Assembly: GCA_903838415.1 (NCBI GenBank)
Contig: CAILYI010000109.1
Span: 62,001-126,000 of the forward strand
Source: an uncultured Anaerolineae bacterium
GTDB lineage: Bacteria > Chloroflexota > Anaerolineae > Anaerolineales > Villigracilaceae
DNA: 64,000 nt
Direction of reading: 5' to 3'
Shown: positions 50,521 to 60,086 of the stretch, in pieces
Position numbering within the stretch: position 1 is the first letter of the stretch
Layout of the letters: each line of letters opens with the position of its first letter
Made by a program: the position numbers and the translations under genes
The notes under the pieces: generated by a model
Seen by the model: only the letters and a program-made list of their open reading frames with translations
Told to the model about the DNA's origin: nothing
Databases searched by the model: none

Positions 50521-52401
50521 ATGAAAAACGAGTTTAGCCTGGCTTTCAATGAAGTGCTGGAAGAAAAACAACTGCCCAAGGAAGTGATCCTGGCGGCGCT
50601 GGAATCGGCCATGGTGTCGGCATATCGCCGCGCTGTGAATGCATCGAGCGCACAGCATGTGGAAGCTAAAATTGATCCAGACACCGGTAAGGTGATGGTT
50701 TTCGCCGAAAAAGAAGTGGTGGAAGAAGTGCAGGACGTGCGCACGGAAGTGACGCTCGAAGATGCGCGCAAAGTGAACCCCACCGTTGAATTGGGCGATA
50801 TGGCCATTATGGAATCAACGCCAACCGATTTTGGCCGCGTGGCAGCACAAACTGCGCGCCAGGTGATCCAACAACGCATCCGTGAAGCGGAGCGCGGCGC
50901 GCAAATGGCTTATTTCGAGCGCCAGTTGGGCGAAATCGTCAGCGGCGTGGTGCAGGCCAGCACTGTCCAGACCACCACGGTGGGGCTGGATATGAAGGCC
51001 GAAGGCGTGATGCCCGCCAACCAGCGCATCCCCGGCGAGAAATTCCGCATTCATGACCGCCTGCGCGCCATCATCATGGAAGTGAAGGATGGTTCACGCG
51101 GACCCCAGATTATCCTATCGCGCGCGCACCGCAACTTTTTGCGCCGTTTAATGGAAAACGAAGTCCCTGAAATTTATCACGGCATCGTGGAAATTCGCGC
51201 GATTGCGCGTGAACCAGGTCAGCGCGCCAAAGTGGCGGTATCCGCCACCCAGGCCGGTATCGACCCGGTGGGCGCCTGCGTAGGCGTCAAGGGCACCCGC
51301 ATCCAGGCCATTGTCAAAGAACTGCATGACGAGAAAATCGACATCATCGAGTGGAATGCCGACCCGGTGATTTACATCTCCAAAGCGATCAGCCCGGCGC
51401 GCGTCAGCGGTGTCTACCTGACCGAAACCGAAAAGACTGCCACCGTGGTGGTGATGGAAGATCAGCTTTCGCTGGCCATTGGACGCGATGGACAGAACGC
51501 CCGCCTGGCAGCCAAGCTGACCAGCTGGCGCATCGACATCAAATCGGTTGTGGAAGCTGCTGGCGACACGCTCGGCAGACTGCAATCAGAACCGTCGATG
51601 CAAACCACCGCCGATTTGGAAAAAGATAACGTGGTGCGCGTCAGCGAAATTCTGGCCAAGAAAGCCGAAAATCGCCCGATTACGCCCGAAGAATACACCG
51701 TCCTGGCCCAGTTCGTCGACCGCGTCGAGCGCCGCAGTATCGAGCGTCAGCGCGCCGAGGAAAAAGTCAACGCGGAGAAGATGGCCGAAGCCCGCGCAGG
51801 CATCCCCGATACAGCTTTCGAACAACCGCTGGACGTTTTGGGCCTGCCCGAACACGTCTTCAACATCCTGACCGAAGCCGACTTCAACACCGCTGGCGAT
51901 TTGCTGCTGGCGATGAAACTCAGCCCCGATAAAGTGTTGGGACTGGCCGGAATTGGTCCGAAGGCCATGATGGCGATTGAAAAAGCCGTCGCCGAATCGA
52001 AGGCCCAGGCTGAAGCCCCGCTCGCCGTGGAAGTGGCAGAACCCGCTCCAACGGAAGTCGTGGAAGTTGCAGCCCTGGAAGGCGCGGCGGCAGAAGCTGT
52101 CGAAACGGCGGAACCGGCCCTGGCTGAGTCTGCTGCGGGAACTGCCGAAGCGGAAGTTAAAACCGAAGAACCGGTTGCCGCCTCCACAGAAGAAGTTGCT
52201 CCTGAAGCTTCCTTCGAAGAATTGTTCAAATTACGTCCCGAAACCTTCCGGCCCGGCGCTGAAGAAGAAGACAAGTCGGACAAGAAGGGTAAGAAGGGCA
52301 AAAAATCGGTCGAGTATCAGTTCGACGAAGATCGCGGCGAAGTGGTTGGTCGCAAGAAACACAAACGCGGTGACGCCGACTGGACCGGCGAAGACTGGTA
52401 A
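50521..52401 (+). CDS. nusA: Transcription termination/antitermination factor NusA, long form
   Basis: 626 residues from ATG 50521 (GGAG about 10 nt upstream; an in-frame upstream extension contains the promoter and is rejected). Domains: N-terminal RNA-polymerase-binding domain (1-130), S1 (about 138-212), KH1 and KH2 (about 213-350, with [14 protein letters not shown] and [16 protein letters not shown]), a linker, a helix-hairpin-helix region with [18 protein letters not shown] (about residues 475-495), then an Ala/Glu-rich tail and a Lys-rich end (KKGKKGKK). E. coli NusA is about 495 residues. First gene of the cluster; rimP, its usual upstream neighbour, is absent. Confidence 0.95.
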   Translation: MKNEFSLAFNEVLEEKQLPKEVILAALESAMVSAYRRAVNASSAQHVEAKIDPDTGKVMVFAEKEVVEEVQDVRTEVTLEDARKVNPTVELGDMAIMESTPTDFGRVAAQTARQVIQQRIREAERGAQMAYFERQLGEIVSGVVQASTVQTTTVGLDMKAEGVMPANQRIPGEKFRIHDRLRAIIMEVKDGSRGPQIILSRAHRNFLRRLMENEVPEIYHGIVEIRAIAREPGQRAKVAVSATQAGIDPVGACVGVKGTRIQAIVKELHDEKIDIIEWNADPVIYISKAISPARVSGVYLTETEKTATVVVMEDQLSLAIGRDGQNARLAAKLTSWRIDIKSVVEAAGDTLGRLQSEPSMQTTADLEKDNVVRVSEILAKKAENRPITPEEYTVLAQFVDRVERRSIERQRAEEKVNAEKMAEARAGIPDTAFEQPLDVLGLPEHVFNILTEADFNTAGDLLLAMKLSPDKVLGLAGIGPKAMMAIEKAVAESKAQAEAPLAVEVAEPAPTEVVEVAALEGAAAEAVETAEPALAESAAGTAEAEVKTEEPVAASTEEVAPEASFEELFKLRPETFRPGAEEEDKSDKKGKKGKKSVEYQFDEDRGEVVGRKKHKRGDADWTGEDW

Positions 52402-52404
52402 AAA

Positions 52405-52716
52405 ATGGCCGGGAAACCCGCCAAACTAAAACACGTTCCACAACGGACTTGTATCGGTTGCCGCACAGTGCTGGCCAAGCGCACGTTGACTCGCGTTGTG
52501 CGCCAAGCTGACGGGGTATTCATTGACCCCTCAGGCAAAATGAATGGTCGGGGGGCCTATTTGCATAACCAGAAGTCCTGTTGGGAACACGGCCTGAAGG
52601 GTGCGCTAGCGAACGCATTGAAAGTTGCCCTGACGACCGAAGATCGGCAAAGGCTGGAAATTTATATGGCCAGCCTGCCGAAAGAATCCGCAAGTGAAAC
52701 TGATGCGCAAGCCTGA
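52405..52716 (+). CDS. ylxR: YlxR-family RNA-binding protein (DUF448)
   Basis: 103 residues, starting 3 nt after nusA. The signature RTCIGCRTVLAKRTLTRVVR and NGRGAYLHNQKSCWEHGLK is the YlxR family, found between nusA and infB in many bacteria. It binds RNA and affects RNase P function in some species. The usual next gene ylxQ (L7Ae-like) is missing here; infB follows after 93 nt. Confidence 0.9.
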   Translation: MAGKPAKLKHVPQRTCIGCRTVLAKRTLTRVVRQADGVFIDPSGKMNGRGAYLHNQKSCWEHGLKGALANALKVALTTEDRQRLEIYMASLPKESASETDAQA

Positions 52717-52809
52717 TCAAACAGCCATGTGAACGTTTAATTCGCTCACGAAGCTCCAACGTCAGGCCACCCTGCAGGGCAGGCGCATTTCAATGTTGGA
52801 GGTATCCTG

Positions 52810-54588
52810 ATGAGCGAAAAGAAAATCGAAATCCCGGCAGCAATTGGTGTACGCGACCTGGCGCAGAAAATGGGCATCAGCCCAATTGATGCTATTAAGA
52901 AACTGATGGTCAACGGCGTGATGGCCTCCATCAATCAGACAATTGACTATGATACGGCCGCCATTGTCGCCGCCGAATTTGGTTACGAAGCCTTCCCAGA
53001 AGAACAGATTTCTGAAGAAAAAGAAGAAGCGGGTGAAATTCCGCTTTGGCGACAGAAGATTGCCAACGAAAAAACTGCCGACCTGGTCAACCGCCCGCCA
53101 GTCGTGACCATTCTCGGTCACGTTGACCACGGCAAGACCTCCCTGCTGGACGCCATCCGTCAAACGGAAGTGGCCGCGGGCGAGGCAGGCGGAATCACCC
53201 AGCACATCGGCGCTTATCAGGTGGAAAAAGAAGGCCGCCTGATTACTTTCCTGGATACTCCCGGTCACGCCGCATTTACCGCCATGCGCGCCCGCGGCGC
53301 CCAAGGCGCGGATATTGTAGTACTGGTGGTGGCAGCGGATGACGGCGTCATGCCGCAAACGCGCGAAGCCATCGCACATGCCAAGGCTGCCCGCGTACCG
53401 ATGATCGTGGCCCTTAATAAGATCGACAAACCCAACGCCAATCCCGACCGCGTGAAGAATCAATTGGCCGAACTGGAACTGGTCCCGGATGAATGGGGCG
53501 GAAATACGATCGTTGTGCCAGTTTCTGCCAAGCAGAAAAAGGGCATTACCGATTTACTGGCCTCCATTTTGCTGGTGGCCGATAGCATTGAAATCCGCGC
53601 CAACCCGCAGGGCAAAGTAATCGGCACGGTGATTGAAGCTGAAGTGGATAAAACCAAAGGCGTGATGGCCAGCTTGCTGGTGCAGAACAGCACCTTAAAA
53701 AACGGCGCGGTCGTCGTGGCTGGGCTTTCCCAAGGACGCATCAAGGCCATGTACGATTACAAGGGTAAACCCGTACAGAAGGCTGGCCCATCCATACCAG
53801 TGGAAGTGTTGGGGATGAATGCAGTCCCATCCGCTGGCGAAATCTTCGAAGTGGTGGAAAGTGAACGCGTGGCGCGTGAAATTGTGTTGAAGCGCCAGGA
53901 AGCGATGAAGAACCAGGTCACCTCGGCCAAGATGTCGCTCGAGGACCTGTTTGCCAGGTTCAAGGCCGGTGAATTGAAGGAACTGCGCCTGATCCTGAAA
54001 GCTGACGTGCAAGGTTCGCTGGAACCAATCGTCAAGGAAATCAACGAGCTGGCCAAGACCAACAGCTCCGAAATCGCCATCAAGGTTTTGCACGCCGAAA
54101 CCGGCAACATCGGCGAAAACGACGTCATGCTGGCTTCAGCCTCGAAAGCGATTTTGATCGGATTCAACGTCCAGGCCGAAGTGCCCGCCCGCAGGCTGGC
54201 CGAGACCGAAGGCGTCTCCATCCGCATGTACGACATCATCTATCGCCTGACTGAAGATATCGAAAAAGCCCTCAAGGGTATGCTCCAGCCGGAATTCATC
54301 GAGAAACACATCGGCAAAGCCCAGGTGCTGGCGGTCTTCCCGATTTCGAAAGTCGGTAAAATTGCCGGATGCCGCGTGCTGGAAGGCGAACTCCGCCGCA
54401 ACAGCAAAATCCGCCTGACGCGCGGTAACGATATTGTCTTTGAAGGGGAAGTTGCCTCGCTCAGACATGAAAAAGAAGATGTGCGCGATATTCGCGCTGG
54501 TTTTGATTGCGGCATCGGCTTGAAAAACTTCAACGACCTGGTCGTTGGTGACATGCTCGAATGCTACAGCCTGGAAAAAACAGGTTGA
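52810..54588 (+). CDS. infB: Translation initiation factor IF-2, short form
   Basis: 592 residues, short compared with E. coli (890) but near the Thermus size. One IF2N helix bundle (about 8-60), then the GTPase domain with G1 GHVDHGKT, G3 DTPGH and G4 NKID, domain II (about 280-380), domain III and C-terminal domain with fMet-tRNA-binding C2. It brings initiator tRNA to the 30S subunit. GGAGG lies 7 nt before the ATG. Confidence 0.97.
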   Translation: MSEKKIEIPAAIGVRDLAQKMGISPIDAIKKLMVNGVMASINQTIDYDTAAIVAAEFGYEAFPEEQISEEKEEAGEIPLWRQKIANEKTADLVNRPPVVTILGHVDHGKTSLLDAIRQTEVAAGEAGGITQHIGAYQVEKEGRLITFLDTPGHAAFTAMRARGAQGADIVVLVVAADDGVMPQTREAIAHAKAARVPMIVALNKIDKPNANPDRVKNQLAELELVPDEWGGNTIVVPVSAKQKKGITDLLASILLVADSIEIRANPQGKVIGTVIEAEVDKTKGVMASLLVQNSTLKNGAVVVAGLSQGRIKAMYDYKGKPVQKAGPSIPVEVLGMNAVPSAGEIFEVVESERVAREIVLKRQEAMKNQVTSAKMSLEDLFARFKAGELKELRLILKADVQGSLEPIVKEINELAKTNSSEIAIKVLHAETGNIGENDVMLASASKAILIGFNVQAEVPARRLAETEGVSIRMYDIIYRLTEDIEKALKGMLQPEFIEKHIGKAQVLAVFPISKVGKIAGCRVLEGELRRNSKIRLTRGNDIVFEGEVASLRHEKEDVRDIRAGFDCGIGLKNFNDLVVGDMLECYSLEKTG

Positions 54589-54617
54589 TTGACATAATCA
54601 GATAAATGTTGTACGAT
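54589..54617 (+). promoter_or_regulatory. Internal promoter upstream of rbfA
   Basis: TTGACA (54589-54594), exact 17-nt spacer, TACGAT (54612-54617). It would start a second transcript for rbfA and the genes after it. Confidence 0.7.
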
Positions 54618-54629
54618 TTATTTACAGTC

Positions 54630-54661
54630 TCAGGCTGTTCCCTATTGACGGAGCAGCCTGA
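54630..54661 (+). other. Leader hairpin before rbfA
   Basis: TCAGGCTGTTCC / GGAGCAGCCTGA pair over 12 positions (one wobble) around an 8-nt loop. It begins 6-7 nt after the predicted start of the internal promoter, and no T-run follows, so it is a 5' UTR structure rather than a terminator. Confidence 0.65.
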
Positions 54662-54678
54662 CCAAATGGAACAAAATC

Positions 54679-55032
54679 ATGCCAAGTGGCGTTCGTTTAC
54701 AAAAAATTGCAGATCGCATCCGTGATGAAATCTCGGATATGTTGATTAAGGAAATTAGCGATCCGCGCCTGCACAATGTCTATGTGACGGATGTGCGCGT
54801 TGACAGGGAACTCGCCTACGCGGATGTTTACGTTTCAGCGGTTGAAGGCAAGTCCCGCGCCACCGAAATTGTGCAGGGCATGGAAAGCGCCGGTGGTTTT
54901 CTACGCCGCAATCTCACCACCCGCGTGGAATTACGTACCTTTCCACGCCTGCGCTTCCACTGGGACCCGACTCCGGAAAATGCAGACCACATCGAAAAAA
55001 TCCTGGCACAACTGCGGGAAGAAAAGAAGTAA
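54679..55032 (+). CDS. rbfA: Ribosome-binding factor A
   Basis: 117 residues. KH-like fold typical of RbfA: RLQKIADRIRDEISDMLIKE, VYVTDVRVDRELAYADVYVS, and the C-terminal LRTFPRLRFHWDPTPENADHIE. It is needed for maturation of the 30S subunit. The gene has its own promoter and leader hairpin. Start ATG 54679 follows a purine-rich stretch without a clear Shine-Dalgarno sequence. Confidence 0.93.
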   Translation: MPSGVRLQKIADRIRDEISDMLIKEISDPRLHNVYVTDVRVDRELAYADVYVSAVEGKSRATEIVQGMESAGGFLRRNLTTRVELRTFPRLRFHWDPTPENADHIEKILAQLREEKK

Positions 55033-55098
55033 AAACACCATCCCGGTCAAAGCGCTCAGGGCAGCGCGAAAGCCAAAGTTCAGGAGTTCCCAGTACGC

Positions 55099-56049
55099 AT
55101 GAATACACTCGACGCAGAAATTAATGCCAAAATAAACTCTGCGAAAAACATTCTCATTGTTTCCCACGTCCGCCCGGATGGAGATGCCATCGGTGCCCTG
55201 CTCGGCCTTGGATTGGCCTTGCAACAGGCAGGCAAATCTGTCCAAATGGTGCTGAATGATGGCCTTCCGGCCTCTTTCCGCCACCTGCCCGGCAGCGATC
55301 AGATCAAAAAAATTCTACAGGGTGAACCTGATCTGTTCATCACGGTGGATTGCGCCGATTTCAAGCGTACCGGAAAACAATTCGAGAACTTCCGCAAACC
55401 CGATATCAACATCGACCATCACGTCACCAATGAAAATTTTGGGACGTTGAATTTGGTGGAACCTGAATCAGTGGCGACTTCCGCAGTTTTGACGGATCAT
55501 CTGCCGCTGTGGGGCTTCGAAATCACCCCGGAAGTGGCCGCCAACCTGGCCACCGGCATTGTGACCGATACCCTGGGATTCCGCACATCGAACACCACAT
55601 CGAAAGCCCTGCGACAAATGGCGCTGCTGATGGATACTGGCATCAACCTGCCCGAACTCTATAACCGCGCACTCGTCAGCCGCTCATTTTCGGCGGCGCG
55701 CTATTGGGGAGCGGGACTTTCCAGCCTGAAAACGCTGGATGGCATGGTTTACGCCACCCTGCGCCAGGTGGACCGCAAACAGGCCGGTTATGGCGGCAAT
55801 GACGATGCCGACCTGATCAACGTCATATCTGCCATTGAAGACCACACCGTCGGCATGATTTTTGTCGAACAGCGCGATACCGTCAAGATTTCGTGGCGCG
55901 CGCTCCAACCAGGGGTGGACGTTGCGCAGATCGCCAAGTATTTTGGCGGCGGCGGACATAAGGCAGCAGCCGGAGCAGATATTTCTGGCACCATGGAAGA
56001 AATTCAACCGCGGGTTTTACAGACCACGCGTGAAATGCTAAATCTTTAG
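55099..56049 (+). CDS. nrnA: DHH-family nanoRNase / pAp phosphatase (NrnA-like)
   Basis: 316 residues. Motif I SHVRPDGDAIGALLGLG, motif II VDCADF, the DHH motif NIDHHVTNENFG, motif IV GIVTDTLGFRTSN, and C-terminal DHHA1 domain with YFGGGGHKAAAG. Such enzymes degrade oligoribonucleotides and dephosphorylate pAp. Located between rbfA and truB, its common place in many bacteria. The gene starts 66 nt after rbfA. Confidence 0.92.
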   Translation: MNTLDAEINAKINSAKNILIVSHVRPDGDAIGALLGLGLALQQAGKSVQMVLNDGLPASFRHLPGSDQIKKILQGEPDLFITVDCADFKRTGKQFENFRKPDINIDHHVTNENFGTLNLVEPESVATSAVLTDHLPLWGFEITPEVAANLATGIVTDTLGFRTSNTTSKALRQMALLMDTGINLPELYNRALVSRSFSAARYWGAGLSSLKTLDGMVYATLRQVDRKQAGYGGNDDADLINVISAIEDHTVGMIFVEQRDTVKISWRALQPGVDVAQIAKYFGGGGHKAAAGADISGTMEEIQPRVLQTTREMLNL

Positions 56050-56065
56050 GGGGCAGGAGAATATT

Positions 56066-56986
56066 ATGGACAACCAGGATCTCAAAAACGCAATATCCGG
56101 TGTGCTCGTGGTCGATAAACCAATCGGCATGACCTCGCACGATGTGGTCAATACCGTCCGATTCGGCACCGGCATCCGCCGCGCCGGGCATACCGGCACA
56201 CTTGACCCGCGCGCTTCCGGCGTACTGGTCATCCTCGTCGGCCCGGCGGTTCGTTTAAGCGAATACGTCTCCGCTTCAGACAAACGCTACCAGGCCATTA
56301 TCCGCATGGGCGCCTCCACCGACACATTTGATGCCGATGGGCGATTCACCCAGCAGACCAGTGTCCCGTTCAATATTAGCGAAAGCCAGTTCGAGGAAAC
56401 GCTCAAACAATTTGTCGGCGAAATCGAACAGACTCCCCCACCCTACAGCGCCGTCAAAGTGCGCGGACGCCGCGCCTATGATATGGCCCGCAAAGGCGAG
56501 GAAGTGGAACTGGCTCCGCGCAAAATCAACGTCTACCACCTCGAAGTGCTCGAATGGGCGCCCCCCGAAGCGGTCGTGGATGTGCACTGCTCCTCGGGCA
56601 CCTACGTCCGTTCCCTGGCCAACGACATGGGCAACGCCCTGGGCTGTGGCGGCTACCTGGTGGGCCTGCGCCGCACCAAGAGCGGACGCTTCAGCCTGCG
56701 CGACGCCACCCCCCTGCGCAAGCTGCAGGAAGCCTTCCGCGCTGGCAACTGGTACCAATACCTGATTCCCGCCGCTGAAGCCCTGGGCGATTGGCCCGCC
56801 ATCGAACTCGACCCGGATACCGTCGAAAACGTCAAGCACGGACACCGCATCCCCGCCGACCCGGCCGACAAGCCCGGCATTAACAACCTCGTCCGCGGCG
56901 TCAGCATGGCCGGAGAACTGGTAGCGCTGATGGAACTCGATCCAACCACCAGCGAATGGCAGCCCAAGAAAGTCTTCTTTTCATAA
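56066..56986 (+). CDS. truB: tRNA pseudouridine-55 synthase TruB
   Basis: 306 residues. Catalytic motif GHTGTLDPRASGVLVI with the Asp that attacks the base; N-terminal VVDKPIGMTSHDVVNTVR and YSAVKVRGRRAYDMARKGEEVEL are typical. A C-terminal domain follows. It makes pseudouridine 55 in the tRNA T loop. Starts 17 nt after nrnA. Confidence 0.95.
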   Translation: MDNQDLKNAISGVLVVDKPIGMTSHDVVNTVRFGTGIRRAGHTGTLDPRASGVLVILVGPAVRLSEYVSASDKRYQAIIRMGASTDTFDADGRFTQQTSVPFNISESQFEETLKQFVGEIEQTPPPYSAVKVRGRRAYDMARKGEEVELAPRKINVYHLEVLEWAPPEAVVDVHCSSGTYVRSLANDMGNALGCGGYLVGLRRTKSGRFSLRDATPLRKLQEAFRAGNWYQYLIPAAEALGDWPAIELDPDTVENVKHGHRIPADPADKPGINNLVRGVSMAGELVALMELDPTTSEWQPKKVFFS

Positions 56987-56993
56987 CCATTTC

Positions 56994-57022
56994 GTAGGGG
57001 CGCAGCAATGCTGCGCCCCTAC
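56994..57022. repeat. Perfect 13-bp palindrome between truB and ribF
   Basis: GTAGGGGCGCAGC / GCTGCGCCCCTAC with loop AAT, lying 8 nt after truB and 11 nt before the ribF ATG. No T-run follows, so it is not a normal terminator. GC-rich palindromes of this kind are often dispersed repeats. Confidence 0.85.
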
Positions 57023-57033
57023 CCGTCCAGCCT

Positions 57034-57951
57034 ATGCCCCAACATTATCACACCCTCGAAGCCGCCCACCTGACCGGCACATGGCTCACAATCGGCGTAT
57101 TTGACGGTGTCCATCGCGGCCACCAGGAAATCATCCGCCAACTAACGGCAGGCGCCCACGCCAACGGCGCGCCTGCCGTTGTGCTTACCTTCACTCCGCA
57201 CCCGGCCAACGTCCTGGCCGGACGCGACCTGAAATGCATTAACACGCCCGAAGAACGCGCCGAAATCATGTTCAACCTGGGCATCGACGCCGTCATCACG
57301 CTGCCGTTCACGCATGAACTGGCCGAACACAGCGCCGAAGATTTCATGTCTACGCTCAAACGGCATCTCGGTCTGAATAAACTGCTCATCGGATACGATT
57401 TCGCCCTCGGCAAAGGCCGCGCGGGGAATTTTGAACGCTTATCCTACATCGGCCAAACATTGGATTATGACGTCATCGCCGTGGAAGCCATCCGCTTAAA
57501 CGATGACATCATCTCTTCAACCCTGATCCGTCAAAAAATTGCCGATGGAGCTGTGGCTTTGGCCGCCATTAAATTGGGCCGCTACTACTCCGTCACGGGA
57601 CCCGTAATCCCCGGCGATGGGCGCGGACGCACGATTGGCATTCCCACCGCCAATGTAGATGCCCCTGCCGAGAAAGTAATCCCATTAAACGGCGTCTACG
57701 CCTGCTGGAGCGTGGTCGACGGGAAACGGCACCTGGCCGTTGTCAATATCGGCGTGCGCCCCACCTTCACCGCTGGAGAAGTGCTCCCCCGCATCGAAGC
57801 CCACCTGCTGGAATATTCATCTGATTTGTACGGAAAAAATGTCACGCTGGAATTCGTCGAACGCCTGCGCGGCGAGCAAAAATTTTCATCGGTGGAAGCC
57901 CTGGTCAGCCAGATCCAAACCGATATCGAAACCGCCAAAACATATCTGTAA
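57034..57951 (+). CDS. ribF: Bifunctional riboflavin kinase / FAD synthetase
   Basis: 305 residues. FAD synthetase domain first: TIGVFDGVHRGHQEIIRQL (the nucleotidyltransferase HxGH-like region), VLTFTPHPANVL, and GYDFALGKGRAG. Riboflavin kinase domain after about residue 185: GPVIPGDGRGRTIGIPTANV. It makes FMN and FAD from riboflavin. The truB-ribF neighbourhood is conserved in many bacteria. The ATG lies close to the palindrome, with no clear Shine-Dalgarno sequence. Confidence 0.94.
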   Translation: MPQHYHTLEAAHLTGTWLTIGVFDGVHRGHQEIIRQLTAGAHANGAPAVVLTFTPHPANVLAGRDLKCINTPEERAEIMFNLGIDAVITLPFTHELAEHSAEDFMSTLKRHLGLNKLLIGYDFALGKGRAGNFERLSYIGQTLDYDVIAVEAIRLNDDIISSTLIRQKIADGAVALAAIKLGRYYSVTGPVIPGDGRGRTIGIPTANVDAPAEKVIPLNGVYACWSVVDGKRHLAVVNIGVRPTFTAGEVLPRIEAHLLEYSSDLYGKNVTLEFVERLRGEQKFSSVEALVSQIQTDIETAKTYL

Positions 57952-57955
57952 ATAA

Positions 57956-57980
57956 AGAGACCGCCGAATTGGCGGTCTCT
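57956..57980. terminator. Bidirectional terminator between ribF and the ABC permease gene
   Basis: AGAGACCGCC-GAATT-GGCGGTCTCT, 10-bp perfect stem, followed by TTTTC on plus and TTTATTT on minus. Separates convergent genes. Confidence 0.9.
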
Positions 57981-58003
57981 TTTCAATTTCAATGCTACGG
58001 ATT

Positions 58004-58933
58004 TTATCCGCCGTGCACCAAGCGCGGATCCAAAACGTCACGCAGACCGTCGCCGATCAGGTTGAAAGAAAGCACGGTCATCATGATCGCAAACCCGGGG
58101 AAAAAGACCAGGAAGGGCGCGTTGAAAACGCTGTTGCGTTCCTCACCCAGCATCAAGCCCCATTCGGGGGTGGGGAATTCTGCGCCAAGCCCCAGGAAGC
58201 TGAGGGCCGCTGCGCTCAGAATGGCGGAAGCAATTCCCAGCGTGCCCTGGACGATCAAGGGGGTAAGCGCATTGGGCAGAATACGGGTAAATAAGACCCG
58301 CAAATCAGAAGCCCCTTGCGCCTTGGAAGCCATGACGTAATCCAATTCCTTGATAGAGAGCACACTCGCGCGTACCACGCGCGCAAATATTGGAATCTCA
58401 ATAATGGCAATCGCCAACAAGGCATTAATCAGCCCCGGGCCGAGTACCGAAACGATCGCAATCGCCAGCAGCAGGCTCGGGAAAGCCATTAAAACATCCA
58501 GCGTTCGCATGATCAAGTCATCCAGCCAGCCGCCCACAAACCCGGCGACCGCACCCAACATGCCACCAATCACAATCGCGAAGGTCACCGTGGCAACACC
58601 AACCTGCAACGATAATCGTGCACCAAAAATGATACGGGAAAACAGGTCGCGGCTGTTGCCATCGATTCCCATAAAATGTTCGGGTTGATCCGCCGGACAG
58701 CCCAAGAGATGGATACAGGGCAGAGATCGACGTTTGACTTCTTTCAATTGGATAATCGGATCAAATGGCGCAATCTGTTCGGCAAATATCGCACAGATAA
58801 TCAGAATTCCCAATAGAACCATGCCCAATTGTGCCGAGCGGTGCTGGAAAAGGCGCCGTGCCATAATCACATAAGGATTATCACGCTGGCGCATGGCATC
58901 AGCGGAAAGAACTGGAACTTCGTTTTCACTCAT
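58004..58933 (-). CDS. Peptide-type ABC transporter permease, DppC-like
   Basis: 309 residues with six membrane segments and an N-terminal OppC-type arm. The ABC-permease coupling motif is ASKAQGASDLRVLFTRILPNA (about residues 204-224, with the conserved Gly and Pro). FMGIDGNSRDLFSRIIFGARLSL is the family signature before the second segment. Its start follows the DppB-like stop by 1 nt. The ATPase genes that would complete the transporter are not next to it. Confidence 0.92.
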   Translation of the reverse strand: MSENEVPVLSADAMRQRDNPYVIMARRLFQHRSAQLGMVLLGILIICAIFAEQIAPFDPIIQLKEVKRRSLPCIHLLGCPADQPEHFMGIDGNSRDLFSRIIFGARLSLQVGVATVTFAIVIGGMLGAVAGFVGGWLDDLIMRTLDVLMAFPSLLLAIAIVSVLGPGLINALLAIAIIEIPIFARVVRASVLSIKELDYVMASKAQGASDLRVLFTRILPNALTPLIVQGTLGIASAILSAAALSFLGLGAEFPTPEWGLMLGEERNSVFNAPFLVFFPGFAIMMTVLSFNLIGDGLRDVLDPRLVHGG

Positions 58934-58934
58934 G

Positions 58935-60011
58935 TTATTTCACCCTGACGCGCGGATCCAGGTAGGCATACGAAGCATCCACGATAAGATTCGAAAAAAC
59001 GAAAATCAACGCAACCACTACGGAAAAACCCTGCACAACCGGATAATCGCGATTGAGAATTGCTTCCACCATGCGCGAGCCCACGCCGGGCAGGGAAAAA
59101 ATCGTTTCAGTCAAAACCGCGCCCGAGAGCAACCCACCAGTCTGGATACCGATGATGGTCACGATCGGAATCAGGGCGTTGCGCAGCGCATGTTTACGAA
59201 TTACCAGCGCATATTTCAAACCCTTGGCACGGGCAGTGCGGATGTAATCCTGTCCAAGCACTTCCAGGAGAGCCGAGCGGGTCATACGGGCAATCACCGA
59301 TAGGGAAATGGTGCCAACCGCGATTGCAGGCAGAATCAGGTGCTTAAGCGCATCCAGGGTCAGGGCATAATTGCCGGTAATCAGACCGTTCAGGATCGCA
59401 GAATTGGAAAGCAAGGAAGTAAAAAAGAGTTTGGCGCCGGTGGCATCCTGCATACCCCAGGTCTTTATCAGCGGAACAATTGACATCCCGGCTGTTAAAC
59501 GACCGCTCGGCGGCAACTGCAGCGGTGTTCCCTTGAACACAATGGCAAATAAATATGCCAGCAGCAGCCCTAACCAGAAGACCGGCATGCTGACGCCCAT
59601 ATTGGCCCCCAGCATGGTAATAGTATCAATAAAACTATTGCGATTGAGCGCAGAAACGACGCCCAAAATAATGCCGAAGGTTGAAGAAAAGATCATTGCC
59701 AGGATGGTCAATTCAATGGTCATCGGCAGGCGTTCGCTGATGATCAGGGTGATCGGGCGGCGATCCTTGAGCGAATTGCCAAAGTCGCCCTGGGAAATGT
59801 TGGCGGCATAACGGATAAATTGCTCGGGGATGCTTTGATCCAAGCCGAAGCGCGCCCGAAACTCCCGGCAGCTCTCTTCGGTGGCGTGTTCACCGAGCAT
59901 CACATAGCATGGGTCACCTGGGACCAGCCGCGTAATAATAAATGTAACCAGCAGGATACCAACCAGGACGGGCAGAACCAGGAAAAGTCTACGCACCAGG
60001 AATTGTGCCAT
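58935..60011 (-). CDS. Peptide-type ABC transporter permease, DppB-like
   Basis: 358 residues from ATG 60011 (GGAG 8 nt upstream; an in-frame extension upstream is rejected). Six membrane segments; N-terminal signature ARFGLDQSIPEQFIRYAANI, coupling motif RTARAKGLKYALVIRKHALRNA, and GGLLSGAVLTETIFSLPGVG near the C-terminus, all as in DppB/OppB. It lies 75 nt after the binding-protein gene. With DppC it forms the membrane pore. Confidence 0.93.
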   Translation of the reverse strand: MAQFLVRRLFLVLPVLVGILLVTFIITRLVPGDPCYVMLGEHATEESCREFRARFGLDQSIPEQFIRYAANISQGDFGNSLKDRRPITLIISERLPMTIELTILAMIFSSTFGIILGVVSALNRNSFIDTITMLGANMGVSMPVFWLGLLLAYLFAIVFKGTPLQLPPSGRLTAGMSIVPLIKTWGMQDATGAKLFFTSLLSNSAILNGLITGNYALTLDALKHLILPAIAVGTISLSVIARMTRSALLEVLGQDYIRTARAKGLKYALVIRKHALRNALIPIVTIIGIQTGGLLSGAVLTETIFSLPGVGSRMVEAILNRDYPVVQGFSVVVALIFVFSNLIVDASYAYLDPRVRVK

Positions 60012-60086
60012 GCAAAGCGCTCCAAAGATGGAATTAAGGGATGGAGCATGGTTGCCCATGCTCCATCCGAAGTTACTGTAGTTCGA

